Below are positions 34,948 through 51,124 of a stretch of DNA of 60,162 nucleotides, piece after piece. Origin of the DNA: Chromera velia (Eukaryota > Sar > Chromeraceae); the NCBI GenBank assembly GCA_018398765.1, contig JAHBMJ010005953.1:1-60162 (forward strand), in the 5' to 3' direction. Numbering within the stretch: position 1 is the first letter of the stretch; every line of letters starts with the position of its first letter. Under the pieces are notes generated by a model. That model saw only the letters and a program-made list of their open reading frames with translations, had not been told where the DNA came from and did no database searches. The translations under genes and the position numbers were made by a program.

Positions 34948-37164
34948 TCAGCGACGGCTCTGGAGAGAGTGGAGAGAGGTGCCTCCAGAGCTGAGCACTG
35001 AGTTCTCTCCTCGTCGTGTTGCATAGGCCTTCCTTTCTCCTTTCTGCTGGCGACTGCGGTCTGTCTTCTCTTTCTCTTCTTCTCCCTTTTCCTTCGACTG
35101 TTTCATTTCTCCCACTTCTTCAGTCTCGAATCTTGTCTGAGGGTCTGCACGGATGCTTTCATTGACCATCTGGGTTCCTGCCTCTGTCCCTCCTTCTCCG
35201 GGCTGTTGAGGCGACTGGCAGGCTGCCTGAGGAGATTTTGGGAGAGAACTCGGATCTTCTTTCTCTGCATTCTCTTCTTCGCTTTTTTCTCCTTTGTGCA
35301 TCTCTTCTTCCGGCTTCTCGGGCCTGAGGGGAGACGCATACTGTGTCTGTGCGAGCGGCTGTACGGTCTCGGCAGTCGAATGGGAGAGAAGAACTGCGGC
35401 TGCCTCTCCGCCCTCTGAGGGTGGAACGCGGGAGGGCACAGAGACAGCAGACATACCAGAGACATTCATCGGACCTCCGTGAGAAGGCAGCAGGGAAGAG
35501 GGAGAAAGGACTGCAGAGAGAGGGACCGGGGCTCCAATTGCAGTCGATGAGTCTGTAGATGTTTCTTTCTGCCCCTCTTTCTTTTCCTCTTCTCCCTTTG
35601 CGTCGACTGGCGAATGTGAGGAAGCGGACGCTGCTGCTGAATCGCGCTGCTGTCCGTCTGTGCGGACCATGTCGTCCTTTTCGCTCTTTGCGGCACTTTG
35701 TACAGAGGAGGACTGGGGGTCTGTTGGAGGGTCCTCTTCTTGGGGTTGTTGCTTTTTGTTCTCTTCGGTTCCTTCTTTCTCTGTCTGTACAGAGTCTTGC
35801 TTGGAGGCAGTCGAAACGTTGGGAGGTTCAGGCTCCTGCAAATTGGGGGTCCGGTCTTGTTCTTTTTCTCTTTCGGCTGCGCTCTCTTCGCTTGTGCTTT
35901 CGTTTTTCTTTGACAGACCCCCCGCCTCTCTGTGACCTTCCTCGGGTGCGGCCTGTTCGGGACAAATGGTCAGAGGGTGGTGGGAGGGGGACATCGGAAG
36001 GGGTGATGTCCCGAGGGGAGGAGACGAGGGGGAAGGGGAAGCATTGCCCAAGAGCTCAGAGAGTTGGTTGAGATACGGCCAAAGGAGACTGTCATCCTGT
36101 GTGGAGAGGAAGCCTCTGCTGGAGGTGTGTTGCTGATTCTGCTTGACAGATTGGCCACCCGGGCTCTTGAGTGTGTTGGGATGCATCGGCGACACAGATG
36201 AAGGGGGGCTCTGACGACCTGATAGAGAGTTGAGCAGTTGACCGTAGATGTACTGGTCCCCTTCACGACTTGCATACTGGGAATTTCGGTAATGGGCCAT
36301 TGGAGCTGCATCCCCAAACGCTTCTTGGAGCTGCTTGCGTTTTGTGAATGAGATGTTGAAAAGCCGGTGCACATGGTGTGCATTACTCCGGTCCATTGTT
36401 TTTGTCGAGTAAGACGACTTGATACTTTCCAGCCTTCCGAGAAGAGAACGATTCTCTTCAGCGATTCGTGAACACTCTTCTTTCCTCTTGCGTCTGTTGA
36501 GAGAATCTGGCGCTGTGGATCGGAAGGGGAATTCTGATTTTCGAGTTACCTGCCTGCTGATGTGTGTGAGAAGCTGCAGACTGTGTAGGGCTGCCTCTGA
36601 TCGTTGCTTTCGCATTTTGACGCTGTCAGGGCCGTTGAGAGTTCTTCCAAACTTGACTGAATGAGGAACGGACGTGTCGATGGTGGGCTTTGCCCTTCGG
36701 ATGTTCGTCTCATGTTTCTGTAGCCTCCTCTGTCTGTCTTTGGAGGTCACCATCGGATTCCCCGACACACAGTCAGTCCTCTTCTGTCCTTGCATTGCTG
36801 GATCGCTGCAGTGGTCGAACTTGGTGTGCTTCAATGGTGTCTCTTTTGGGGATGCACTGTTGCTCGAAGTTCTCTGGCTAAAATTGCACCCCAGAGCACG
36901 CGCTCCTCGAGGAAGCAGGGGGGTCTGGAACCACAACGGTAGAGCTCTCTCGTCTTCTGCTGTAACATCCAGATCGACACATTCAGACAGCATTGCATCA
37001 TGCATGTACCTGAGGATTTCATTTCCTTGAAAAATCGAACCAAACATCGTGCATGCATTTTTAAAAAAAAGGATTCGCTCGGAATGCGCGCGCGTCCCTG
37101 CATGCAAGCGAAAGAATTGTCGCATGCATGCTGAGTCGTTCATGCAGTCGAACAACTCTTTCAA
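34948..37164 (-). CDS. CFAP97 (Hemingway/KIAA1430) domain protein
   Basis: A single open frame of 738 codons with no intron needed. Residues about 158-280 contain the family pattern: KPTIDTSVPHSVKFGRT near the start, then RRKRKEECSRIAEENRSLLGRL and ESIKSSYSTKTM. This matches the coiled segment that ends in ENxxLLxRLxxIxxxYS in CFAP97 and Hemingway proteins, which act in axoneme assembly or maintenance of cilia and sperm tails. The rest (from about residue 300) is low-complexity, rich in Ser, Pro, Gln, Glu and Lys, and likely disordered. Translation could instead start at Met8 or Met40, because the first 39 residues are not typical of the family. It is divergent from the DCXR gene, whose ATG is 152 bp away. 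Its presence implies a flagellated life stage. Confidence 0.75.
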   Translation of the reverse strand: MKELFDCMNDSACMRQFFRLHAGTRAHSERILFFKNACTMFGSIFQGNEILRYMHDAMLSECVDLDVTAEDERALPLWFQTPLLPRGARALGCNFSQRTSSNSASPKETPLKHTKFDHCSDPAMQGQKRTDCVSGNPMVTSKDRQRRLQKHETNIRRAKPTIDTSVPHSVKFGRTLNGPDSVKMRKQRSEAALHSLQLLTHISRQVTRKSEFPFRSTAPDSLNRRKRKEECSRIAEENRSLLGRLESIKSSYSTKTMDRSNAHHVHRLFNISFTKRKQLQEAFGDAAPMAHYRNSQYASREGDQYIYGQLLNSLSGRQSPPSSVSPMHPNTLKSPGGQSVKQNQQHTSSRGFLSTQDDSLLWPYLNQLSELLGNASPSPSSPPLGTSPLPMSPSHHPLTICPEQAAPEEGHREAGGLSKKNESTSEESAAEREKEQDRTPNLQEPEPPNVSTASKQDSVQTEKEGTEENKKQQPQEEDPPTDPQSSSVQSAAKSEKDDMVRTDGQQRDSAAASASSHSPVDAKGEEEKKEGQKETSTDSSTAIGAPVPLSAVLSPSSLLPSHGGPMNVSGMSAVSVPSRVPPSEGGEAAAVLLSHSTAETVQPLAQTQYASPLRPEKPEEEMHKGEKSEEENAEKEDPSSLPKSPQAACQSPQQPGEGGTEAGTQMVNESIRADPQTRFETEEVGEMKQSKEKGEEEKEKTDRSRQQKGERKAYATRRGENSVLSSGGTSLHSLQSRR

Positions 37165-40873
<3,709 letters not shown>

Positions 40874-42240
40874 GCTTCATCGAAGCATGACTTGTTCCAA
40901 CTTTTTTTCGCATCTTGAAGTTATCATCTCACTTATGTTTACGAACGTGGTTGTGCCTATATATAGCTTCAGAGCTAGTGTATAATCGATCCAGACACTG
41001 GTAGACAGGATCTAGACTTTGTTGTAATTCAAGATATCTAGTTCATGCAGGATTGAATTTTCATGTTCTAGCTGTATATATATAGATATATATAGATATA
41101 TATAGTGTGTATGCATGTATATATATACTTTATCACTACGCGATCGCCATTGGCCTATAAGTAGGCGTCCAACGTTCGGTGGCAACATACGAGGCACTGC
41201 ACTGAGTATTCAAGTTTACTTTTCTTTAGTGTTTCAAGCCCACTTTCAGAGAGACTCTGGGCTATAGACTTCAGGCATTAATTTGCTCAGAAATTAAAAA
41301 AAATTAAAAATCGAAAAACGATTACTTGAAGCTTATAAGCAACAGTCACAGGCACATAGCAGTTGCAATTGTTGCTTAGTACAACACTTAACAGTTTAAC
41401 TTATTTTAATAAGAATCTTACAATATGTTACAACACTACTATAGTAAATAAAAATAAAAAACTAGAAAAAACCCAAGGAAATTTGATTTACTAAAAAAAG
41501 AGGTTAGACATCTTTAAAAAATACGTTTCAAAGATTTTCTTTGCGCACAGGATCTAACACGGGATATTATTTATACAGTAAATTATACTTATGATACTGT
41601 AATAGCCTCGGCAGCAACCACTGTTATGCTAGCTGCAGTTACTATACGCTGCATGGAGTCCCTTTTTTTCACATTTTTTGAATGTGCATACTAAGCCATG
41701 CTTTCGAATCAGCAAGCTATGATCAGCAAATCGACATAAGTCGACCAAACAATAAGTCAAAAACCTTAATTATATTTTGGCCATACTGTTTGCATTAGAT
41801 TGTTTTTCCATGAGTTCGATCTAAATGAATGCCTTTTCCCATGTTGACTCTAAGAGACATCGTCTAGCACTTCTCTATGAAACCTGAAGCCGTCTCTGTC
41901 CCCTCCTCATCCTGAGGCTCCTGCAAGAGGTCTCTCCAAGGTGACTCCTCTCCTCTCCTCTCCTCTCCTCTGGCTATGATGAGTGTCTCCTCTTGATCTC
42001 TCGTAGACAAGGACAGACGCACCGCGACACCACCAGAGAAGAGATGCAGTAGCAGCGACGGGGGGGAGGGAAAAAGAGAGGGGGGTGGAAGCATGTGAGA
42101 ACATCATTTGAATGAAGTGCATGAATCCTCAATGTATGAATTTGTAAGGGAGCTAAACTTCACGATCGAACAAAAAAACAAGCACACAATTTGATGAAAA
42201 GCTACAGCCACACAGTATGCAAGCACACATCATGGTCCAC
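40874..42240. other. gene-poor AT-rich stretch
   Basis: Past the DCXR stop codon. 41.0-41.8 kb is AT-rich with short TATATA palindromes near 41,080. A (CTCCT)n run lies at about 41,945-41,970. No coding signal was seen. Confidence 0.55.
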
Positions 42241-42250
42241 TGACTAATAG

Positions 42251-42600
42251 GGCAACAGACCCCTACTCTCTGAGAGTTTCCTGCCAGAAAGTGACGCTAC
42301 TACTTGTTAATGAACGTACACCGCACTGGGATAACAGACCCCCCTTTCCTGAGAGTTTTCTGCCAGAAAGAGACGCTGCTGTTTGCAGTGGGCACTACCA
42401 TACGAGGACAACAGACCCCCCCTTCCTGAAAGTTTCCTGCCAGGAAGCGACGCTGCTGTTTGTTATGAGGCACCCTCCCGTAGGGCTATGCATATGGGCA
42501 CTGCCACACAAAGACAACAGACCCCCCCTTTCTGAGAGTTTCCTGCCAGAAAGTGATGCTGCCGTGTTCATGTAGCACCCTGCCGCAGGGATATGCATGC
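42251..42600. repeat. four-copy tandem repeat, about 78-105 bp units
   Basis: Four copies begin with ACAGACCCCC and continue GAGAGTTTCCTGCCAGAAAGTGACGCTGCTG. Starts are near 42250, 42332, 42409 and 42513. Units three and four share an extra segment with GCACCCT.CCG.AGGG.TATGCAT. The unit length is uneven because of internal insertions. Confidence 0.8.
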
Positions 42601-45230
42601 ACTAGCTCGAGTTGTCAGGTCGAGAACCGTGCGCATGTATGGCTTTGCTTGCATAACATACTTAACTGTCTTACTGCACACACATCGTCTGCCTGTCTAT
42701 CTATGTATGTAGAACACGCTAGCATTCAGTGACAGAAGGGGGAGAAAGAAAGTGAGACGGATAAGCAGAAAGTCTACTCACCAAATTGGTCTTGAGGGCA
42801 ATCGATGGCTCCAAGAGAGTGACAGACTTCCTTCGGATTGTGAGCTCAGATTGGCTAGGTATCACACTCAGAAGCTTTAGGACACTGCTGTGGAAAAAAA
42901 GCCGGACTCTGTGTCAACGTTCAGCATTGACCTCCTTCAATCCCGTGGCCCTTCTCCCCTTCAGAAACCAGTTTGTTTTTACTTTTGTTTTGATATGGTG
43001 ATATGGGTCCGAATGGACCCACTTTTGTCAGAGCTTAAGTGGATGGAAATCGCCAAGAAATTTTTGTTTCTTTCCGACCCTTCTGTCTGTGTTTTTCTTT
43101 TTTTCCCCCCATCTCTGTCGCTAAACGAGTCGTATAGTATCAAAATGGTCGAATTGAAAGTCACTGACTCAGAAAGAATCAGGAAAAGCTTGCAAACAAA
43201 AAAAAAGAAACGTCTCAACTCTGTGTGCTAACATGCATGTGCAGTCATGTATGTGTCTGCATGCACCAACTAGAAAGGCAACAAATAAAAGAGAAGGTGA
43301 AAGAACGACGCAGAGGAGGGAAAGAGGGGGCGGTTAAAAGTAACAACCCCGTCTCTCTCTGTCCTGTCAGGAGAAAAGCTAGGCAGAACAAATCGAGAAC
43401 CTCTTTTCAACAGTTGGACGAGAAGGGAAGAAAAGAAAGGACTGAGAGTGAGAGAGACCAAATCGATTGACTGCTTGTTTTGCATACATGTATTCCCTGT
43501 ATGCTTCTCAGGTCCGTATCTTGACCCGATCAACAGTTTGCATATATCAAAACGTGGGCCCTTTACTCCTTTCCTTCCCTTTGCTGTTCTGCAACACATC
43601 TTTGATCTTTCACGGAAAGATCTATCGCAGAGGATTTTCTCTCTATTCCACTCTCTATGTCGATCTGCATGTGCGTACGCGCTTTTATCGATCGATTGGC
43701 AGTGGATGACAAGACGCACACGAGCTTCTCATGAAGGACTGACCATCTGCATCGCCCCAACTTTCCCTCATGCAGACTCTGTTTTCTTTTCTTACAATGA
43801 GATTTGCCTCAAGCGAGTAAAAATATAGAAAGCCGCGACAGACCTCCAAGCAATTCTTCCCCGTTTCTGTTTATAACAGTTTGTTTCTTTCTATGCTAGT
43901 CTCCATGCAAGAAGAAGAATAAAGGGTCGGAGAGAACACTAGGAGAGAACAACTAAACTGTATATAGCGCTTTGTTCAATTACTGGGCGGAATAGGGCGG
44001 AATTATCAATAATGATTTACCGTTATTGTTTGTCTAGTTGTTTGTTGATCTGATTCGCAGTGATTCCATATTTGAACCAAATATATTTCTAATTTGAGTA
44101 AAACTAAAAGTCAGACTCGTTAGGTATACATATAACTCTTTTTATTGGTACACTGTTGTATAGCTATATAGCTAGCTATTATCTAAGCTATATAGACCTT
44201 AGTAGAAGCGGATGAACCTAGTTGGATCCGAGTCACAGTGACTCACTGACTCCTATAGTTCTATGGTCCTAGTTTTGATTCTGAAAAAAAAATCAAAAAA
44301 CAATTTTGATTGTGTTATTAAAAGTTACAGGCACCAGGGTAGAGGTGCAAAGAGTGAGCATTGAGGGACGGGCAGCGGCAGCGGCAACACTCGGATAAAC
44401 GGAGTGACGATCAGCCGCTCCTAACGGAAAGGGCAAGGTCGTGGGAAGACATGGAGAGCTCATAGGTGGTTAACTCGGAGGTTGATACTAGATTTATAAT
44501 TTATCTAGCGTTGGACTAGGTACATACAATATAATTTGAATTTTAAAACTTTGAATCAAAAGAGCTATGAATTCTATGATGATGAGGCGACTCAACTCCT
44601 AGCTTAACCCAGCAGCCATCGTGACCTAATGGCAGAGGGCAGTTTATGTCTATTTGATCAGCTTTAAAGAATCTGCGTCGATTCTGCGATATATGCACCT
44701 GGCTTCGTCGTTCGTTCAAAAATTCATTCATTCCTATATTCTTTCATTCATTCATTCATATCAAATGATATAGGAAATGCACTTCATCAATTTCAAAACC
44801 GTTTAGCCCCATTGGCAAGCTCACGCCCAGATTGAGAAGATGTGTAAAAGAATGTAAGTTCTCGATCGAAGAGATTCGCTCTCGCATCGTGAGAAGAGTC
44901 AAGAGATGAGTCCACAGTGAATTTCCCTGAGTAAACCCTCGCAGTTACCTCACACACAAAAAGACCAACAACAAAAAAGAATCGAAAGGGTCATTCACGA
45001 AGGACATTTTCATTTAGAGAGGAGGGGGTGAATGCACAGTCAATTCCTCCCTTTGGCGAGACAGATGACTCTCGCGCACACATGCATGCATGTATCACAC
45101 ACACACAAAAGTCAGTGTCGAAACGACATAAAGCCATGCCAAGAAATAGACCCCCCTTGACTTTCCAAAGAATAATCTTGCGCACATGATGCACTCACTG
45201 ATAGATCACTCCACATAGGCGGACCCTCAC
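42601..45230. other. gene-poor stretch between repeat and lectin gene
   Basis: ORFs here (for example 43270-43719 minus and 43448-43828 plus) overlap on opposite strands and show no domain. 43.9-44.6 kb is AT-rich. The last few hundred bases before 45231 are probably the 3' UTR of the CTLD-EGF gene. Confidence 0.5.
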
Positions 45231-48200
45231 TCAATAAAGGGATCTCTCCCCCTGCCCAGACAACGGTCGGTGAGAGCTGAGCGGGGTTGTGCGGGAACGA
45301 TGCATACGCCTTCCTGGATCTCGCTCATTCTCACTCTCTCGTTCTCTTTCTGCTTGCAGCCCCCTCTCTACGTCCCCTCTTCCCTCTTCCTCATTCACAG
45401 AAACATCGTCCTCATCCCTCCCACCATCTGCCACCCCCCCTCTCTCATTTGCACGGCCAATCACTGCAGGTTCCCTGTAAGTCCGAGTGCTTCTCAATGA
45501 AACATCCAGTGGGGGGGTGGGAATGGAGGGGCTGGAAGAGTTCGAGTCCGTGCGAGTGGCCCCTGTGTGTTTGTCCATTTCTTCATCGTCCGGAATGCCC
45601 CCCCCTCTTCTTGCTGTTCCGTCTCGTGCTTCTTGAGGGCCCCTCTTCTCTTCCTTCTTCGCCCCCTTCTCGGCCTCACTCGCTCCGCCAAGGTAGGAAA
45701 GGGGAAGAGAAGACACTCCAAACATCGGCAGATTCCCTCCCCCTACCCCTACCCCCCCTGACTGCTGGAGAGATGCGACACGCCCGTTGTAAACACCATT
45801 GTTGCTCATGCTGGGGGGCATTGAGGCGGAATGGAGTGCTTGAATCTCCCTCTTCTTTCTGAACATCAACACGAAAAGATAAATAAATGCTGCTGCAACG
45901 GCGAGAAGAATTGTGTACCTCAATCTACGCATTCTCCACACCCATCGTCGCAAGTGCTCTTTAGGGTCCACCCCTTTTGGAGCTCTCGGAGAATCATTCG
46001 AAGGCGTTCTCCCTCTCCCTTCTCTCTGTGGGGGGGTTGACGGTGCCTCTCTGGTGGCTGGGGATTCTCTCTCTTCCCTGTTTTCCTCTTCCTCCTCTTC
46101 GTTTTCCTCCTCCTTGTCCAAGTTGCCGTCCTCAGGACTGAAGGGAAACATCCAGAGGGAGTCCCAGTCCGTCGGGGGGACCTCTGAGGTGCCGTTGGAG
46201 GCCAGGAAGCTTTGCTGCAGGATTGAAATGAGAATGGAAAAGAGGAGGGAAACGGCGAAGCAGAAAGAGAGGTGATGGCCGGGTAGGCAAAGGAGAGGAA
46301 GAGAGGTGACCGAGGGAGAGACTCATGAAAAGCAACTGGATGCGTCTGCATTCTTTCGAAGTGAAAAAAAAAAAAAAACGAAAAAAAAAGAGACACTGCT
46401 GCAACACTCATATGGAGACCGGTTATGTTTCCTCTTCTTCTTCCTCATTTTCCCCATACAACTTGCAACGCGACAAGCAATTCCAACGTCATCTCTCTCA
46501 AGCTATTTGCCCAACTGCGCTTCCGACCTGATTGTAGATTCCGGGTGCGCCCTCCAGGTGGAACTCTGTCATGTTAAAGGCCCGGCGGGACTCGCAACGG
46601 GTGCCACGGAACCCGTACCCGCAGTCGCATGCATCGGGTCTCCCATCAGGCATCCTCACGCACACACCGTTGTTCTCACACGGACCCCCCAGACTCCCAC
46701 AAGAAGATTCAGGTTGGGGATCCAGAGCAACTCCCACAGCGATAGGGCGGACCTGCAGGCACAGAGGCAGCCGGGCGGGCAGGCAGGCAGGCAGGAAGGT
46801 GCGTTTGCATGAAGACAGTCAACGAGCCAGCGAACGCGCAACGCCAATTAGAGGCCGCTGGCGCGATCGACATCATCAGTCTGTGTATCTGTGCGTCAGT
46901 CTTTACTTTCTTCCTCATTTCTTCGTTTTCACTCCGTAACCGACCTTGACCCAGCTCTTCTCTTTGTCACATTCCTGGTAGCAGTGGCAGAGCGCGAGTT
47001 CCTGGGGGTCCGAGAAGGAGAACCCGATGGGAGACCACTTCTGGACCTCCATGCCGTTCACCTTCGCGAATCTGGTGGGCTCAGAGTCGCAGACCTGACA
47101 GGAGGAGAGGGGGGGAAGAAACAGAAAAGAACAAGTTCCGCGTGAAACCCACTATCGCTGTCTCCGTCTCTACACGTCAACTCCGAAACATAATCTTCCT
47201 ACAAGAAGAGAGAGAGAGAGAGAGAGATTGACCATCGAATAGTGAAGAAGAAAAAAAGAATTGGAGGTTTGATCATTCTTGCAAGCGACACACACAAATG
47301 AGAGAGAGGGCGACAAATCATGAAGAAAGCCGGATGGTGAAAGGGTGGAGTGTCCCCACATACCTAACGGACAGACAAACGGGGACAGACAGACAGACAG
47401 ACAAAGGGACAGACAGACAAGCGGACAGACTGACGTATGATCTCCGAGGGTCACACTGCACCTGTCTGATGTGTTCGTTGTCGTTTGTTCCCTCGAAGCA
47501 CCCTTCTCCTTGTTGGACGAATTTGATGCGACTGTTGACCCTGTTGGCCTCTGAGTTCATGAAGGAGAAACCCAGAACTCCGACGCTGCAAAAGCACGTG
47601 ACAAGGGAAAAAAAGCAAAAGCACCAGTCTGTAATCTGTTGAGAGAGAGGGAGCAAGACTTGAGACGAAAAGGGGGACCACAAATAACGTCCTTCGACAG
47701 AGAGATCATGATGAAGTACCAAAAAAAAAAAGAAACAGAGAAAGGAAAGGCACGTTACGAAAGGAACACAAAAATAAACCTCCAGCCTTCTCTTGCACAC
47801 ATGACTTCCTTCGACCTCACCTTTCAGGTTTGTCAGTTCGCATCAGCAGTTCATCCCCCATCTGCGTCACCACCCCCTCTACTCCGAGTCTCCCGACTTC
47901 CACCCACGGAGATGTGGGCGAGTTGGCCCTTCTGCTCGGGTCGCTTCCGCAATCGTCACCCCACAGGCAGAGGCAGACCGAGTACATATCTGCAAGGACG
48001 GTCACACACACGCAGAGAGAGAAGACCACAGAAATCCGAGGGGTGCTGGGCGATAGGTCATGGGAAGAAGCGAAGCAAAAACGGACAGGAAGACAGACAA
48101 GGGTGAGGAAAAGGGAAAAGACGAAAAGGAGGAAGAAGGGAGGAGCTGAAAGCTCGAACAAACAAAACGTCAGGGGGTGTTCACAAAAAAAGGGTGAGAA

Positions 48201-50089
48201 AGAAGACAGCGCACGATAGAAAGGCAGACACAAGGTATTCCACCTACATGGCTGATATAGCGGAAAAACAATTCTCCGCAGACATGCAATCTGCCTGCCT
48301 GCCTGTCTGCCTGCCTGCCGAGTTACCTGACCTGGCTGATCAATTTGAAGTCCCTCGTCGTCTTCCCCCCCCCAAGACAGGACAGAGAACCCCGACCCTC
48401 CCTGTGCCTTTGCCGTCTCCTCATCCTTCTCGCTCACCCAACTCGGCCCCCCAGCTTTGATCGTCGGGAGCGCCCCGACCAATCCGATGCCGACTTGTCT
48501 GCCGTCACACACGCTGGAGTCGTATGGAGCTGCGAAGGTCTTCGGCTGACTTTTCCGGACAATCTTCAATCGAGCGTCTTGCATCTGCAGTCAATTAGAC
48601 AGTCAGACAGCCAGGCAGGGGAAGAGAATCATGTGACGGTACGCAGAAAGCAGAAAATCGAAAAGAAGGAAGGAGGTCAGAAAAGGTAGTCAAAGACTCC
48701 CCCCCCGACCCTGCCCTTCTTCGCAATTTGTGTTATCGTTCTTCTCTTCATTCTCCTCATGGCTACAGCCATTCGATGTACAATGTGTTCTGACCTGTTG
48801 GTCGGATGCGTTCGCCACCGGGATGTTGAGTTTGAACTTTTCCCCTGCCTTGAACAGCCATGACTGCCATGCGGGTGCAAACGGTATCCGCACGTCTGTC
48901 GCCTGCCCATCAGACAGGCGGACGGGCAGACTCCACCACCTGCCTCCACTGATCTGGAAGCCCAGAGTCCATAAAGCCTCTCCGGTCGTGTCGGGGGAAG
49001 TCGCCTTCCCTCTCTGTAGGCGCACACATCGGACCATCTGGGGATCCGCAAACACGGCCTCGATGGCCGGATGGGCGCAGTAGCTGGTGTGACACTCATT
49101 CCATTCCACTCCTGCAGAAGCAAAAAGGTAAGAATCATACACACATACGTACTACGCTACGTACATCCATGGAAACAGTATGCAAACTTTTCAGAAGACG
49201 AGGATGGCCTCCATCATTTTGCTGAAAAACTGATCACTACATACATGTTGTTTTGTAGTCAGTGAGTCAGTCAAGAGGACTGCCTGTCCAGAAGCTGCAA
49301 TGTCAAAAAAAGGCCCCAAAGCTCCTCCTGCGAAGTCAAAGAGGAAAATTTTTGCGGAACTAAGAAAGCGAAAAAAAGCTTCGTTCAGACATAGAAGAAA
49401 CCAGGAAAGAAGAGAGAAAGAAGCGGGACGGACTGCTCCCAGAATGCGTCCCGCACAGTGTCTTCAGTTCCGCGTCTTCCTCCCACGACTCGGGACAAGT
49501 GAGGGGAGATCCCTCGCAGTGTCCAGACTCAAAAAACTCAAATTCTCGAACAGTCTGCAGACATGCCACCCGTTGATAGAGCGAAAAGTCTTTATCCAAA
49601 GCACACAGTATTCAAAGTCAACTTCGCGAATCCACGCGCGCACACACGACAGCCACAGAGGCACACACCCACGAATGAGAAGAGTCGTGCTCACAAGCCC
49701 GCATGGGCATGCACGATGGCTCAAAATACCCCCACCCTCCAAGGCTCCCTCCATTCACTTACCAAGGGGTCCTTTCTCCTCCCCGTCAGCTGCGTGAGAG
49801 CAAACTCGCGCATTCCCTCGTATTGCCTGGCGGGTGCCTCACACACAAAGGGTCTCTCCACCCCACACCTGCCGTCAGAAAACTTTCCGTCTCCACTGTC
49901 AACGTACACGCAGTCTGCATCACACCCATAAGTGTCGTCCCCACCCTCCATCTGCGACTTCGCACACTCCGTGCTGCCTGCCGGAACAGCATACCTGCAG
50001 GGGACATAAATGAATTGATCTGATGTTGTACCCAATCCCCCAAGCACACGCACTCTTTCTCTCTCTGTGCCTCTCTCTCTCTCGCGCGC

Positions 50090-50127
<38 letters not shown>

Positions 50128-50542
50128 GCCTCCCACACAAAGCCCTCTCTGACGAGACCCACCACTTGTTCAGAGGGTCCCAGTTTTCGAAGCCGAAGTT
50201 CGTGACCCCGTCTGAGTACTCAAACTTTCCCTCCTCTTCCCTGTCATTCAGCCCGATCCAACAGGCTAGATTCCTCTCCTCTGTGCCCTTGCACGTCTGT
50301 TGCAGGTCAGACAGGTCAGAAACACCAACCACACTTGCCAGGTGTGCCCCTGTGGTTTGGCAGTAGGTCTCTGCGGCGCTCCACGAGGCCTTCATCAAGT
50401 TCCCATCCGGGGTACGGGGACGGAACAAACAACTCCCCGCTGCAAGCGTCCACCCAGAGGGGCACGAAGACGGGGCAGACCCCACGTTTTCCCCCCCCAA
50501 AGCAAGCAGGGCTCCCAAGAGAGGGAGGGAAGAGTCCTTCAT
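45231..50542 (-). CDS. C-type lectin / EGF single-pass membrane receptor-like protein
   Basis: Ten exons in phase: 50163-50542, 49763-49994, 49434-49554, 48795-49111, 48332-48584, 47821-47989, 47462-47585, 46933(or 46945)-47094, 46528-46752 and 45231-46214, about 988 aa. A signal peptide (LPLLGALLALGG) leads into a C-type lectin domain (about 27-192) with CPSGW, WSAAETYC, CWIGLND, FENWDP and PFVCE. A Cys-rich middle (205-586) carries two copies of a C-x-C-x3-C...SWVxVG-like module. Exon 9 holds a clean EGF domain: CGSLGGPC, CENNGVC, CDCGYGFRGTRC. An acidic stalk, one membrane span (YTILLAVAAAFIYLFVLMF, about 761-779) and a roughly 209-residue charged cytosolic tail follow. Likely a surface adhesion or sugar-recognition protein; the ligand is unknown. 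Domain calls are firm, the middle is unassigned. Confidence 0.85.
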
Positions 50543-51124
50543 CTTCTTATGGGAGAGAACAAGACCGCAAGAGGCAGGAGACGAAGGAGACGGCTACGTA
50601 TGCCTTGTATCAAAGCGTGGATCTTCAGCGGCAGAGGTGCTCCTCTTTTCTTTCGCCAGACTACCGGCTAGAGCGGCAGACTATGTCCAAGGACAGAGCA
50701 TGACACACAGTCCTACAGACCAAAAACTGCGACAAACCGGCGAAGATCTGTATCAAGCAAAGCATCTAGCTGCCCAATTAAGGTGTTGGGACGGCGAACC
50801 GGCCATGCATATGGACTCCGTGCGAGCAACCCTTCGCCCCACGAAAAGACCTTTCCGGGGCCATGCCACACAAATTGCAGCAAAACCAACTGATCCAAAT
50901 CTTAGAACGTGAGGGAAGAAGAGAGCCTTATTGTATCTTCCCGTCCACACTTCCGCCGTTTTGTTTTGTCTCCACTGCCCTTATCGTTTGATCTTGCCTT
51001 GACGCCTCTCACCCGGTTGCGTGCGACCTGGAGAGGCGAGAGATCCTTCTTGATCTACCCGACATCTGTTGCTGAAGTACAGATCCTTTGACTGTCGTTC
51101 TCAGAGAGAAGAGCACAAGACACC
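50543..51124. promoter_or_regulatory. 582-bp divergent intergenic region between two lectin genes
   Basis: Separates the start codons of the CTLD-EGF gene (minus) and the L-type lectin gene (plus). It should hold both promoters. Short ORFs within it have no features. Confidence 0.5.

Noticed and set aside
45287-45862. 191-codon plus-strand ORF and other plus ORFs opposite the CTLD-EGF gene
   Set aside because: They are antisense shadows of the low-complexity tail exon; the minus frame has the domains and phases.
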